64,000 nt of DNA from positions 5,036,001-5,100,000 of the forward strand of contig NC_045150.1 of NCBI RefSeq assembly GCF_008831285.2, given 5' to 3'. A model generated the notes under the pieces. That model did no database searches. It was not told the origin of the DNA and saw only the letters and a list, made by a program, of their open reading frames with translations. Shown here piece by piece: positions 59,358-63,413 of this stretch; position 1 is the stretch's first letter, and each line of letters begins with the position of its first letter. Made by a program: the position numbers and the translations under genes. The DNA is from Nymphaea colorata. Its lineage: Eukaryota; Streptophyta; Magnoliopsida; Nymphaeales; Nymphaeaceae.

Positions 59358-59976
59358 ACATTCAAATATTTGCTCTAGGTAATGGGTGCCCCTGAGACAT
59401 GAAATCTGTAAATGAGCATCCCTTCAAACATTTATTCTAGATGTGGCGCTAGGGAGACGTCTGAGTTGTATGCTCGAGGAAACGTGCTGGTTTTTGTAGG
59501 AATGGCTTGAAATGACAGCAAACACGGAGTGGATTCGGTTCGTTAACTTATCTCCAATGGCTAATGCGGGTATGGGTTTTTGGATGGAGGGACGACTACC
59601 TTCTACCCCCATCTTATTCCATGGAATTTGATTACCTATTTTGTATCACTGTTATTTGGTTTCGTTTTTTCTTTTCACATTCATCATCGCCATCTTAAGA
59701 TTTGTAAATCTTACAGACGTAAAAGGCCTTAATATATATATGTGTGTGTGAGAGAGAGAGAGAGAGATTGAACGATGAGTTGTTTAAGGTCACTTAAGCA
59801 TCTATTACCAAGGCTGTTTATTTGAAGTAGATAAATGATTGAGAGAAAAATAAAGAAAAAAATGTAAATTAATATTAGATGACGAAAACGTTCATCACTT
59901 TTTTATCTTTATGTTTCACTTAACCATCTATCATAGTTGATCAGAAGGCGGGACTCTAAAATATGGTATCACCATT

Positions 59977-60018
<42 letters not shown>

Positions 60019-61351
60019 GGAACGATCTAAAAACTCACCAGCCCAGGTATATAAAACAAGGGACCACCGAAATCTCCGGGCCAGTGGCCATCATGTGCTT
60101 GTATACTTGAATAGAATTTAACAGCCCTTCTCAACGTCACAGTCACTGCCTCCACTGAAGGAATTTCATTCTCCCCTATGCTCACACGCGGAAGCATCGA
60201 CAAGTCACAGGGATTTTCTTTCGCAAACTGCATTTTAAAAATTACGAGGCGTTAGTGCAGGTTTGCAGGCTAATAAAACAACATTATCACCCAGTTGATA
60301 AACAATCAACCATTACAAATCCAATTGCAGCAATATTTTTCAAAAAATTAAAGAAAATGGCGCACAAAATTCAATTTTGTCTCTGTTTTTTTTTTTCAAC
60401 ATAAACTCAGCCAATCTATCCTACAAATAGAATAGAGGGGAAAATGTTCATGAAGTACATTAATGAGACATGATATAATAAGTTTGAAAATAAGTGAGTG
60501 CATGCATTATTGGTCTGCACGACTCCTTCAATGTTGAAAGTCTCATAAGAACCATGTCTTTAAATGTGGATTACTAGGGCCTAAGACCACTAAAAAACGA
60601 ATATTTACTGACATGAGGTAAACGTCACTAAAAAAAAGACATAAGTCAGAAAAAGTATTGCCGACAATTGTAGACAAATGTCGGTAAAAGTGATGTCACT
60701 AAAGGCATTATTGTCATTTGACATCAAATGTCAGTGTTCCCCACCTTTAACGACGTATGGTATCTGCCAAGTCTATGGTGCAAGGGCCTTCTTTTTGGGT
60801 CTCTTTTTTGGTCCTGGGCATGGAAGTTTTTGACATAGGAAAAGAATGTGCACATCATTAACAAATAACAACCCAAAAGTTTGGTCTCTTATCTGAGAAG
60901 TTATTACAATGTCTCCATGCCTTCAGTTTTTCAGTGTTATTCACAAAATGGGAAATGTCTAAATAGTAGTTCTTTGCAATATTGTGCCCAAATTATGGAC
61001 AACTTAGGAGTCAAATTCTCAAAAGCTTCAAGTTGTTTCAAATTTATCCATTGCACAGTAATTTGCGTGAACAAGAAACAAGAATATTACAATCCACTAC
61101 TTCTAAAAGAGCCAAAGCTTCTCTGGCTTTCACATTGCAAGCCCCAAGCATCCATATAAACTTGTGTCAAAGTATGGTGAAGAGGCTATGTTTCTTTATC
61201 TTGGTACTGCGCTCCACCCCATATGACACAAGAGCACAACACCCATAAGAATTGGATTGTCTGCATGTTTTTTCATTCTACCAATCCACCCAACTATGTT
61301 ATGCTCTTGAAGGACGTATCATCATAGGATAATTTGTGAATGCACGTAATC

Positions 61352-61401
<50 letters not shown>

Positions 61402-61663
61402 GAGGCCGTGATGGAAGGAACTGAATTTATTAAAAAAGAACAACACTTGGATAGCGACAAAACCACTCAAAAAGAATAGTCTGATTCTTCATAATAGGCC
61501 ATTAAGAGAAAAACAGAGAGAAAAAGATGATTGGTATTTTCATCATATAATATTTGTTTCACTTTTTTGTTTATGTTTTTCTCTCAACCTTTCACTGCAT
61601 CATATGAATGATTTTGGTTAGATGGCTAGGTGTCTTTAGATAGCAAGAGTTAATATTCACTCA

Positions 61664-61743
<80 letters not shown>

Positions 61744-63413
61744 GAAAGCTGAGTTCTAAATATATATATATATTTATATATCGGACCCCCAATACCTAAT
61801 CAGCCAGCCCAATCGAACAAGTTTATGCCCAACCCAAGCCAAGCCTATCATATGTGCAAGGTACCCAGCTATCCATCCATGATCCAACCTCTGCCGTCTC
61901 ACCCTTTCCAAGTATCCACTTTAGATACACTAAGTAGTGACTTAGTTTCATTCTTATATTAAAAAAAAAAACGTGCTGATCACCAGCAATAATTCTAAGG
62001 CATGAAAAAAATAAGAGTATCTTTACATGATCTTTGAAAAGGAGATTTTTTTCTTAAGAAATACTTTTAGATGGACGACAGCCATTGACAGCGCTCTCAA
62101 ACATGGTACCCACGCCAAATTTGTCAATTAATCGATGTATTTTAGTTCAAGGCACCGTTTGGTTAACATTGTAATATATTGTTTTATAATTTGCCTCAAC
62201 TTCTTGGATAAGTTCCTAACAAAACTATTCTCGCTACCAAACAACCTCCTTAATAAATAATGTCTAATCTTATTAGATTTCTCTTGCACACTTGTTATTC
62301 CCGCTAACACCTTCTGACAGGAATTCATCGGCAAATTGATGTTTTCAGGAGTTTTGCCATCGCTAACTGACTGTAATAGAGGAAGCTGAACAGTATATAT
62401 TTACAATCTTGTTACGGATTTTCCTTTTACGAGCCACCGCCTCTAAGTTGTCTCCTTATCTCGGTGGTTCTATTCTTTTTATTTATGCCGTATTTTTTAT
62501 TCTCTGACTTAAGGCTCAATAAAGTCGGGCTCGGATTGGTATGAAGATTTTTTTAGTGATCCAAGCTTGGTTCACTTAGTTATCAAATCATGTTCGGCCG
62601 TCAACTTTATACTCGTAAGGTATCCGATCAAAGTACCATTATTTGAAATCCTTAATAATATTTTAGTATCTCAAAAACTGTTAATGACGTGTTGACAGCT
62701 TATAAGAGTGTTATTAGTGACATATGAACAGGTTTTAAGGGTGTTATCGGCCACATATGAAGAGTTTGTGAGAGAGTCGTAAAAAATGTTTGCTCCCTAA
62801 CATTTTTCATTGAAAGGTTAAGAGTGAGAGGAAACTCTACACGCATGAGATCCCTTGCTTTGAGATTTGAGTAAACTTATATTACTCCTACTCCATTCAA
62901 CTCCAGGATAGCACCTATCATCCTCAAACAAGATGGACCATAAAAGAACTAAGGATGCAAAAAAAAAATATCGATAATAAGAAGGTGTTTAACATTTAGC
63001 AAAATAATAGATCACAACTCAGCTTTACTCACTTTTAGAGGTTATAAACAAATAACTTCAATAGTGAATACTAGTTGTTACCCTTCACGAGCCAAGTAAC
63101 GAGCGGTCGTTTGTAAGAGATATTTCGTCATTTTGTTGATGGAACTTAAGTTAATGAATAGTCTGATCTTTGAGGTGAAGAGATTATCTACGAAAGCAGA
63201 TCTCCTCCTTACCTGCATCCTCATGATGAGATCGGAGCTGTGCTTCTTCTCAAACCGATGCTTGGTGAAATTTGCGCGCGCCTCCTCGATCGCCTTCCGG
63301 TCTTCCTCCGACCAGAAATCGGGTTCCAACTCCCACACCTCCCTCCCCACGTGATTGTTGGTCGTCCTCAGCCATGGATTCTCGCTTCCCTCCGCCACCT
63401 TCAGCCTCCACAT
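14719..63413 (-). CDS. Oxidosqualene cyclase, cycloartenol/lanosterol synthase type (14 exons seen, 3' end outside window)
   Basis: Exons (minus): 63413-63213, 60227-60039, 56399-56310, 56149-55952, 53876-53792, 47918-47752, 32808-32620, 30338-30225, 30120-29998, 29898-29776, 29696-29598, 25550-25494, 14999-14953, 14862-14719. They total 1,826 nt, 608 codons plus 2 nt, without stop or frameshift. Family function: cyclises 2,3-oxidosqualene at the ER membrane. Seen: N-terminal MWRLK...[14 protein letters not shown] motifs (DGHWPGD, EDGGWG, DGSW), LWCHCR with the His typical of sterol-type OSCs, and catalytic Asp486 in SDCTAE. Residues equivalent to Arabidopsis CAS1 Tyr410, His477 and Ile481 are Asn413, Asn480 and Val484, which favours lanosterol-type or altered product. 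About 150 C-terminal residues are missing. Introns range from 79 nt to 14.9 kb. Intron 3 has a GC donor. Confidence 0.93.
14953..14999 (-). CDS. OSC exon 13
   Basis: 47 nt, acceptor TTTCAG, donor CATCC|GTGAGT. Encodes [16 protein letters not shown], matching the ELINPAE region of plant OSCs. A 90-nt intron separates it from exon 14. Confidence 0.9.
15003..15205. other. End of OSC intron 12, no recognised feature
   Basis: AT-rich intron sequence adjoining exon 13; nothing else seen. Confidence 0.4.
15206..15738. mobile_element. MITE-like element, GTCACAT family (533 bp)
   Basis: TIRs GTCACATAGGTAC (15206-15218) and GTACCCATGTGAC (15726-15738), one mismatch. It includes a short tandem run of CAGTAC units (15659-15688) and a (CA)n tract near 15297-15320. 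Non-coding. Confidence 0.65.
15739..15959. other. Intron 12 sequence, no recognised feature
   Basis: No ORF, motif or repeat edge identified. Confidence 0.3.
15960..16073 (+). repeat. Family B LTR fragment (5' part)
   Basis: TGTTGACGTGTTGTGTATG...GAGACCGGCTACT closely follows the B2 LTR at 21472/24493. It breaks off before the GGGCGCC block, so only the first ~114 bp survive. Confidence 0.8.
16074..16956. other. Low-complexity intron sequence
   Basis: GGCGGC and AGAGAG-rich between 16140 and 16400, then AT-rich. It may be a degraded transposon leader, but no domain, PBS or LTR edge is clear. Confidence 0.3.
16957..16969. repeat. Isolated right end of a GTCACAT-family MITE
   Basis: GTACCTATGTGAC preceded by ACCCGT units, identical to the right end of the 7779 element. 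No matching left end was found nearby. Confidence 0.45.
16970..17437 (-). other. Family D leader and PBS, downstream of a shared LTR
   Basis: The PBS TGGTATCAGAGC (minus; 17426-17437) directly follows the LTR 17438-17717, and leader-like non-coding sequence runs on to about 16975. A PBS here means a second element copy once continued in tandem. Confidence 0.75.
17438..17717 (-). repeat. Family D LTR (280 bp), mosaic
   Basis: On the minus strand TGTTAAAGAGTG...GGTCTGGTTTACA. It is preceded by a polypurine-like CTTGAGGGGAAG and followed by a PBS, so it serves as 3' LTR of one copy and 5' LTR of another. The first half resembles the family D LTR at 44555; the last ~107 bp resemble the family A LTR at 6371-6839. 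Confidence 0.88.
17718..18632 (-). pseudogene. Family D pol fragment D1 (reverse transcriptase end and RNase H)
   Basis: Reading leftward from 18632: [26 protein letters not shown], then [42 protein letters not shown], and [33 protein letters not shown]...[11 protein letters not shown]. Several frameshifts and stops are present. It ends abruptly at about 18632 against an oppositely oriented family B fragment. Confidence 0.9.
18632..21471 (+). pseudogene. Family B pol, decayed (integrase to RNase H)
   Basis: Starts at the integrase zinc region ([23 protein letters not shown]) with no gag or protease. Integrase core ([11 protein letters not shown]), KGYKC, reverse transcriptase ([29 protein letters not shown] near 20499) and RNase H ([33 protein letters not shown]) are all recognisable. 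They are broken by many frameshifts and stops, including TAG for Trp at 21076. Much older than B3. Confidence 0.92.
21485..24487. repeat. Large solo LTR (3,003 bp), probably from a gypsy-type element
   Basis: Begins TGTCACACCCCGACC and ends GAGCATTACA, with the perfect 5-bp duplication tgtta on both sides (21480-21484, 24488-24492). No internal domain, PBS or second LTR is seen. LTRs of about 3 kb and this terminal word are known from chromovirus-type gypsy elements such as the Tekay/Del group; that assignment is inferred from memory. Read on the minus strand it would start TGTAATGCTCG and end GGGGTGTGACA, which I think is its true orientation. The 24230-24480 end is strongly GC-rich. Confidence 0.85.
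24488..24718 (+). repeat. B2 3' LTR, distal part
   Basis: Continues the LTR begun at 21472: GGGTCTGGACCC, GTAACCTTTGTAATCC, GAGAGTGAGAGAGACC, CCTCGTGTTGAGGG, and ends TTCAACA. Confidence 0.88.
24719..25493. other. Intron 12 sequence next to exon 12
   Basis: AT-rich; short ORFs are random. Nothing recognised. Confidence 0.4.
25494..25550 (-). CDS. OSC exon 12
   Basis: 57 nt, acceptor TTACAG, donor GAG|GTACGT. Encodes [19 protein letters not shown], aligning with the N-x-DGG-x-A-x-YE-x-x-RSY-x-WLE block of plant OSCs. The usual Asp before GG is Cys here. Confidence 0.9.
25551..25859. other. Start of intron 11 with (TG)n tract
   Basis: AT-rich with a (GT)n run at about 25764-25782; a degraded transposon may begin near 25780. 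Confidence 0.4.
25860..27743 (+). pseudogene. Family A copy A3, heavily decayed pol
   Basis: Integrase end ([26 protein letters not shown]), linker, reverse transcriptase traces ([27 protein letters not shown]) and RNase H traces can be read in shifting frames. Stops and indels are frequent. It ends in TTTGATGGAGGG followed by TGTTAGAATA. Confidence 0.8.
27744..27850 (+). repeat. Family A LTR remnant (A3)
   Basis: Starts TGTTAGAATATATGC after the polypurine tract. The body and right end are too degraded to place; the end coordinate is approximate. Confidence 0.6.
27851..28243. other. Intron 11 sequence, no recognised feature
   Basis: No coding or repeat signature that I can name. Confidence 0.3.
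28244..28738. repeat. AT-rich repeat, GATATC-end family, copy 1
   Basis: Starts near AATATTGTTATCGGGTTCTT and ends AACGATATCTATGTGACA. It shares a common order (TCGGGTTxTTAACxGC, GATTTTTCxx, AACTAATAAGAAAACA, GATAATxTCAATxT) with copies at 48125, 48508 and 51440. Non-coding. Edges approximate. Confidence 0.55.
28739..29597. other. Intron 11 sequence next to exon 11
   Basis: AT-rich, no recognised repeat or exon. Confidence 0.4.
29598..29696 (-). CDS. OSC exon 11
   Basis: 99 nt, acceptor TTTAG, donor CTGCAG|GTAAGC. Encodes [20 protein letters not shown]...VILSLQ, the helix after the DCTAE motif. Confidence 0.93.
29776..29898 (-). CDS. OSC exon 10 (catalytic DCTAE)
   Basis: 123 nt, acceptor CTAAAG, donor CTGAAG|GTGTCG. 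Encodes the segment ending [17 protein letters not shown]. Asp486 of DCTAE is the proton donor in this family. The residues six and two before it are Asn480 and Val484, where cycloartenol synthases have His and Ile. Confidence 0.95.
29998..30120 (-). CDS. OSC exon 9
   Basis: 123 nt, acceptor TTGCAG, donor TCACAG|GTTTAT. Begins GNNGGQSWD, so the residue equivalent to the conserved Tyr of QGYNGSQLWD is Asn413. It continues to AHNFIKNSQ. Confidence 0.94.
30225..30338 (-). CDS. OSC exon 8
   Basis: 114 nt, acceptor TGATAG, donor GATGAAG|GTGATA. Encodes [20 protein letters not shown]...AEDGMKMK, very close to cycloartenol synthases. Confidence 0.94.
30339..30975. other. Start of intron 7; possible degraded LTR/leader
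   Basis: 30650-30790 has LTR-like composition (ctcttcttcctccccatc) ahead of the gag trace at 30980, but no PBS or LTR ends can be fixed. Confidence 0.3.
30976..31185 (+). pseudogene. Copia gag trace (family D-like)
   Basis: Broken frames give NPFSYG, then [25 protein letters not shown] and [12 protein letters not shown]. They parallel [25 protein letters not shown] and [10 protein letters not shown] of the family D gag at 40575. Confidence 0.6.
31186..31473 (+). pseudogene. Family B RNase H fragment (B4)
   Basis: [35 protein letters not shown] and [26 protein letters not shown] are nearly the same as in intact B3. A frameshift follows at about 31372, then a polypurine-like AACTTGAGGGGAG. 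Confidence 0.9.
31474..31725 (+). repeat. Family B 3' LTR (B4, 252 bp)
   Basis: TGTTGAAGCATG...TTGTTTCTACA, with the family B blocks GTAACCTTAATT, GAGAGAGAGTCTGGCGGCTAGTGGGC and CCACGTTACATC. Confidence 0.88.
31895..32283 (+). repeat. Degraded family A-like LTR
   Basis: Contains CCAATGGCTATAATGCTAGC followed by TGTTGG (decayed U3 palindrome), tagataagGGACAAAGTCCC and CAAGTGTTTTTGCTC. No internal region is attached. Boundaries are approximate. Confidence 0.5.
32284..32619. other. Intron 7 sequence next to exon 7
   Basis: Nothing recognised. Confidence 0.35.
32620..32808 (-). CDS. OSC exon 7
   Basis: 189 nt, acceptor CCACAG, donor AGTAAG|GTCTGT. Encodes [15 protein letters not shown]...[17 protein letters not shown]. 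Confidence 0.94.
32809..33131. other. Start of intron 6 (14.9 kb)
   Basis: AT-rich; it may include the left part of the LTR ending at 33331, but no clear LTR start is visible. Confidence 0.35.
33132..34345 (+). mobile_element. Family D-like remnant D3 (LTR end, PBS, leader, gag trace)
   Basis: A pyrimidine-rich LTR end (...AACAACA, to 33331) precedes the PBS TGGTATCAAAGC (33332-33343), a leader, an ATGGCTGATTC gag start near 34049, and a gag trace with [22 protein letters not shown]. It is cut off near 34345 by the next element. The left LTR boundary is uncertain. Confidence 0.65.
34346..34474 (+). repeat. 5' LTR of D2 (partial)
   Basis: Shares GACTTTATTGTTATxTTATTTCTAGTGGACTAA and CCTCCCATATTGAACA words with the 3' LTR, but lacks the first ~90 bp and the block around gagattagggtt. 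The left edge is approximate. Confidence 0.7.
34475..34486 (+). other. PBS of D2 (variant)
   Basis: TGGTATCAAAGC, one base different from the initiator Met-tRNA complement TGGTATCAGAGC used by families B and C. The same variant occurs at 33332. Confidence 0.8.
34632..34880 (+). repeat. 5' LTR of B3 (249 bp)
   Basis: TGTTGATAGATT...GTATTTCTACA, followed at once by the PBS TGGTATCAGAGC. Confidence 0.96.
34881..35409 (+). other. PBS and leader of B3
   Basis: The PBS occupies 34881-34892. The leader is GC-rich with repeated CCGCCCAGCG(TC/CC) units and no conserved protein, although long frames happen to be open through it. Confidence 0.85.
35410..39735 (+). CDS. Copia gag-pol polyprotein (1,441 aa, intact)
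   Basis: The start is set at ATG 35410 ([15 protein letters not shown]) because B1 starts at the same place; the frame is open 39 nt further upstream into the leader. Domains: Gag/UBN2 (about 20-240), CCHC knuckle [14 protein letters not shown] near 256, protease [10 protein letters not shown] near 351, integrase HHCC ([17 protein letters not shown]; 489-525), integrase core D-D-E ([25 protein letters not shown]; about 547, 610, 646), KGYKC, reverse transcriptase with YVDDM near 1118, and RNase H (YSDADWAG near 1282, [13 protein letters not shown] near 1360). No lesions. The final Cys codon and TGA are the first six bases of the 3' LTR. Confidence 0.97.
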   Translation: MAASSSSTVNTNPTEIGAFRTENVPMQVITLRLTKDNYFSWSPAMTMGIAGRGRMAYIDGSNPEPARTSDVWHTWFLEDNQVKTWIVNSVSADIQPLILRKKTARDMWVVLEQMYGQKKTAIRTYQVMKTVYGIRQGTSSVAEYYGALKAKWEELDYHSDIPWHCPHDQALYVAHEWENRVFLFLAGLNDEFEGVRSQILNSGEVSSIEDVYSCVEAEEQRRLVTKEGKRELVPYNERSALVSRGPGGPSRSLRRCTHCKKTGHTVDYCWDLHPEKKGNRGRSLTGRTPVSEVQASSGEKVSISADQLRELRAYLGRLDVNKTETSEGTTANHALAAIGNQGNSSVGEWIVDSGATHHMTGNPKLFHEYKLSSGRERVSLADGSSTCVAGEGTLSLLDKFHVQGALHVPQFPLNLLSVSRLTKELNCELIFSADRCVLQDLVTGKRIGIGLASDGLYRLPIRVATALLTAIRKTDKRREDCLQSFMYWHERFGHLPFGILKHLFPDLCSSFDVSSISCDVCQFAKHVRASYPLSSSCANEAFSLIHSDVWGPSGIHTRQGFQYFITFIDDFSRATFIYLLKDRSEVPRIIETFILLVHTQYGANVKTFRSDNAREYMCRPVEEFLRQRGIVHETSCSYTPPQNGVAERKNRQLLNVTRALLFQRNLPKHYWGDAVLTSAYLINRMPSRVLNGRTPHSLLPGSRPPFPLPPRVFGCVCFIHDHSPNVKKLDPRSIKGVFVGYSPTQKGYKCIDPITGRAYVTRDVTFLEHASYFGVNPLQGEQSVGREEYSQRQELQFIDFLDYKKTESLNTVDVPENEERGDNSIEKEGPQLFGQFYSRRGTRTEVMTCDARSTSNPNATPSLDEPSPTEETVETHDEVEKKNDDLPIALRKGVRSCTQHPIGNFVSYSRLGKDYKCFVSTLSLAVIPRTVAEAQSDSKWADAMKEEIDALRRNLTWEVVKIPEAAHLVGSKWVYTIKYKPDGSVERYKARLVAKGFSQKYGIDYLETFAPVAKMKTVRVVISLAVMKEWKMYQLDVKNAFLNGDLEEEVYMHMPPGYEEPEMCCKLKKALYGLKQSPRAWFERLRRVMIRHGYKQGNGDHTLFVKKKESKVTLLLVYVDDMIVTGDDEEEIIKLKGLLATEFDLKDLGKLRYFLGMEVARSSTGLVLNQRKYTLDLLEETGKLGCRPTPTPFDTGHKLSLRDGEPLCEEDKGRYQRLVGKLIYLTLTRPDITFVVNVLSQFMHAPTDAHLKAVDRVLCYLKKNPGKGLLYVKQETVEIEGYSDADWAGCGDTRRSTTGYCVYLGGNLVVWRSKRQDVCSRSSAEAEYRAVAIGVSELLWLKILLTDIGIEIEGPMKMYCDNKSAINLANNPVLHDRTKHVEIDRHFIRERIDAKELILPYMKSEDQTADVLTKALPSASFERNVSKLGMFDMYAQLEGEC
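39719..39729 (+). other. Polypurine tract of B3
   Basis: TTGAGGGGGAG immediately before the 3' LTR; it also codes for the last residues of the polyprotein. Confidence 0.85.
39730..39978 (+). repeat. 3' LTR of B3 (249 bp)
   Basis: Identical by eye to the 5' LTR; followed by the ggggc duplication. Confidence 0.96.
39984..40574 (+). other. Remaining leader of D2
   Basis: Continues the family D leader after B3. It includes a duplicated block (about 40058-40096 and 40129-40163, gtatgttgctgccgtggaag) and ends at ATGGCTGACAGC, the gag start. Confidence 0.65.
40575..41453 (+). pseudogene. Family D gag (D2)
   Basis: Starts [16 protein letters not shown]2-type gag segments [28 protein letters not shown] and [21 protein letters not shown] follow. 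It is broken by stops at about 40670 and 40776 and by a frameshift near 41213. Then come degenerate RGT/RGAGRG repeats and a CCHC knuckle [14 protein letters not shown]. Confidence 0.88.
41454..42790 (+). pseudogene. Family D protease and integrase (D2)
   Basis: Protease-type [12 protein letters not shown] (near 41662), integrase zinc region [15 protein letters not shown] and [14 protein letters not shown], core [10 protein letters not shown] and [14 protein letters not shown] frameshift near 41850 and more after 42480 disrupt the frame, including the region of the catalytic Glu. Confidence 0.88.
43020..44547 (+). pseudogene. Family D reverse transcriptase and RNase H (D2)
   Basis: A first frame carries [30 protein letters not shown] and [13 protein letters not shown] frameshift near 43410 leads into a 380-residue open frame (43405-44547) with [24 protein letters not shown] near 43578, and RNase [20 protein letters not shown]. 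RNase H is altered: the usual MYCDNK is MHWDNR, and TKHxEx is duplicated (about 44347-44382). Ends [11 protein letters not shown], stop, polypurine tract. Confidence 0.92.
44555..44791 (+). repeat. 3' LTR of D2 (237 bp)
   Basis: TGTTAAAAACTT...CATATTGAACA after TTGAGGGGGAG. Contains a (CT)n run at 44726-44764 and an inverted pair CCCTAATCTC / GAGATTAGGG at about 44671-44699. Confidence 0.9.
44792..47194. other. Intron 6 sequence, mostly unrecognised; (GA)n tract; possible LTR/PBS remnant
   Basis: (GA)n-rich at about 45535-45604. On the minus strand near 46000 a word like TACATGGTCTTGGAGCC resembles a decayed LTR-PBS junction, with an LTR-like stretch up to about 46220. No coding domain is seen. 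Confidence 0.35.
47195..47228. repeat. Perfect 16-bp inverted repeat with 2-nt spacer
   Basis: Left arm catcatatttggagat (47195-47210), spacer gt, right arm the exact reverse complement (47213-47228). Weaker complementarity extends a few bases outward. Confidence 0.8.
47229..47751. other. End region of intron 6 next to exon 6
   Basis: No recognised coding or repeat content. Confidence 0.35.
47752..47918 (-). CDS. OSC exon 6 (LWCHCR motif)
   Basis: 167 nt, acceptor GTGCAG, donor GCAAAG|GTTGGT. Encodes [22 protein letters not shown]...ARNLCAK. WCHCR is the cycloartenol/sterol-type version; beta-amyrin synthases usually carry WCYCR. The preceding Met is Leu here. Confidence 0.95.
47957..49233. 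mobile_element. Composite GTCACAT-family element with (TA)n cores
   Basis: Ends ctatgtcaca (47957-47966) and tgtgacatag (49224-49233) are perfect 10-bp inverted repeats. Inside lie two copies of the AT-rich GATATC-end repeat (about 48125-48490 and 48508-48885) and (TA)n tracts at 48061-48130 and 48895-49021. Confidence 0.5.
48508..48885. repeat. AT-rich repeat, GATATC-end family, copy 3
   Basis: TATCGTTCTCGGGTTTTTAA at the left and GCAATATCTGTCACATTG at the right. The preceding copy 2 (48125-48490) shows the same internal order. Confidence 0.5.
49234..49700. other. Intron 5 sequence, no recognised feature
   Basis: No domain or repeat edge identified. Confidence 0.3.
49701..51420 (+). pseudogene. 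Family A copy A4, decayed pol, split by a MITE
   Basis: Integrase end ([15 protein letters not shown]), reverse transcriptase [41 protein letters not shown] and [14 protein letters not shown], up to LYGLQHK at about 50826. After the 50827-51137 insertion it resumes with [13 protein letters not shown] and traces to about 51420. Many stops. Confidence 0.8.
50827..51137. mobile_element. MITE-like element, GTCACAT family (311 bp)
   Basis: Ends TCACATGG and CCATGTGA are perfect 8-bp inverted repeats with ACCCGTGTC-type words inside. It interrupts the A4 reverse transcriptase. Confidence 0.6.
51440..51690. repeat. AT-rich repeat, GATATC-end family, copy 4
   Basis: AATATTGTTCTTAAGATAAT at the left, CTCGCGATATCTGTGACA at the right, with the shared middle words GGTTTTTCTCAGGTATTTTTC. 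Confidence 0.5.
51760..52470 (+). pseudogene. Copia integrase remnant
   Basis: Shifted frames give [14 protein letters not shown] (zinc-region end), [22 protein letters not shown] (core), [43 protein letters not shown] and a decayed KGYR motif. No LTR found. Confidence 0.75.
52471..53791. other. Intron 5 sequence next to exon 5
   Basis: No recognised domain. A TGTCACACCCCAAAAAG word at 53474 resembles the start of a gypsy-type LTR but nothing supports it further. Confidence 0.3.
53792..53876 (-). CDS. OSC exon 5
   Basis: 85 nt, acceptor TTATAG, donor CATCCAG|GTAATT. Encodes [20 protein letters not shown] followed by PYFLPFHP(G), the strongly conserved block before WCHCR. Confidence 0.95.
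53877..54038. other. Left part of intron 4
   Basis: No recognised feature. Confidence 0.4.
54045..54834. mobile_element. 790-bp TIR element rich in TACG palindromes
   Basis: Terminal inverted repeats CCAATGTTAT / ATAACATTGG, flanked by the 6-bp direct repeat taaaaa (54039-54044, 54835-54840). The palindrome GTATCGTACGATAC occurs perfectly at 54057, 54077, 54168 and 54218, and variants (ACGATACGTTACG, GATACGCGATACGC) fill the right end. The centre is AT-rich and non-coding. Non-autonomous transposon of unknown superfamily. Confidence 0.75.
54841..55951. other. Right part of intron 4
   Basis: AT-rich; nothing recognised. Confidence 0.4.
55952..56149 (-). CDS. OSC exon 4
   Basis: 198 nt, acceptor TTCTAG, donor CTTTCG|GTATGG. 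Encodes [18 protein letters not shown]...GKMWLS, including a QW motif. Confidence 0.95.
56310..56399 (-). CDS. OSC exon 3 (GC donor)
   Basis: 90 nt, acceptor ATGCAG, donor CATCAG|GCAAGG. Encodes [20 protein letters not shown] followed by [10 protein letters not shown]. The donor is GC, not GT; exon 4 continues the protein in frame after a 160-nt intron. Confidence 0.93.
56400..60038. other. Intron 2: simple sequence and small duplications
   Basis: Holds a diverged direct duplication with 131-bp spacing (units at about 56951 and 57082), a 46-bp tandem repeat in three units (57531, 57577, 57623), (GA)n at about 58158-58306, and (TA)n at 59301-59352 flanked by a 25-bp direct repeat, plus (TA)n at 59978-60013. 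No transposon domain and no exon. Confidence 0.55.
57531..57684. repeat. 46-bp tandem repeat, about 3 units
   Basis: Each unit starts GGCTTAATTATT and holds ATTATTATGTGCATATG; units start at 57531, 57577 and 57623, the third diverged. Confidence 0.8.
60039..60227 (-). CDS. OSC exon 2
   Basis: 189 nt, acceptor ATGCAG, donor GGGCTG|GTGAGT. Encodes [20 protein letters not shown]...TIQ-type [18 protein letters not shown]...PGL, with the conserved DGHWPGD QW motif. Confidence 0.95.
60228..63212. other. Intron 1
   Basis: AT-rich with (TA)n tracts at 61354-61398 and 61669-61740. Words such as ACATTTGTCGGTAA-like segments near 60650-60720 suggest an old DNA-transposon end, but no element can be delimited. 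No exon or domain. Confidence 0.45.
63213..63413 (-). CDS. OSC exon 1 (start codon)
   Basis: 201 nt, ATG at 63413, donor ATGCAG|GTAAGG. Encodes [20 protein letters not shown] and ends DLIMRMQ. The MW(R/K)LK start is the usual OSC N-terminus and sets the start. Confidence 0.95.

Noticed and set aside
60600-60740. CACTA-like sub-terminal words (TGTCGGTAA, GTCACTAAA) in intron 1
   Set aside because: No terminal CACTA inverted repeat pair or 3-bp duplication could be placed, so not called as an element.
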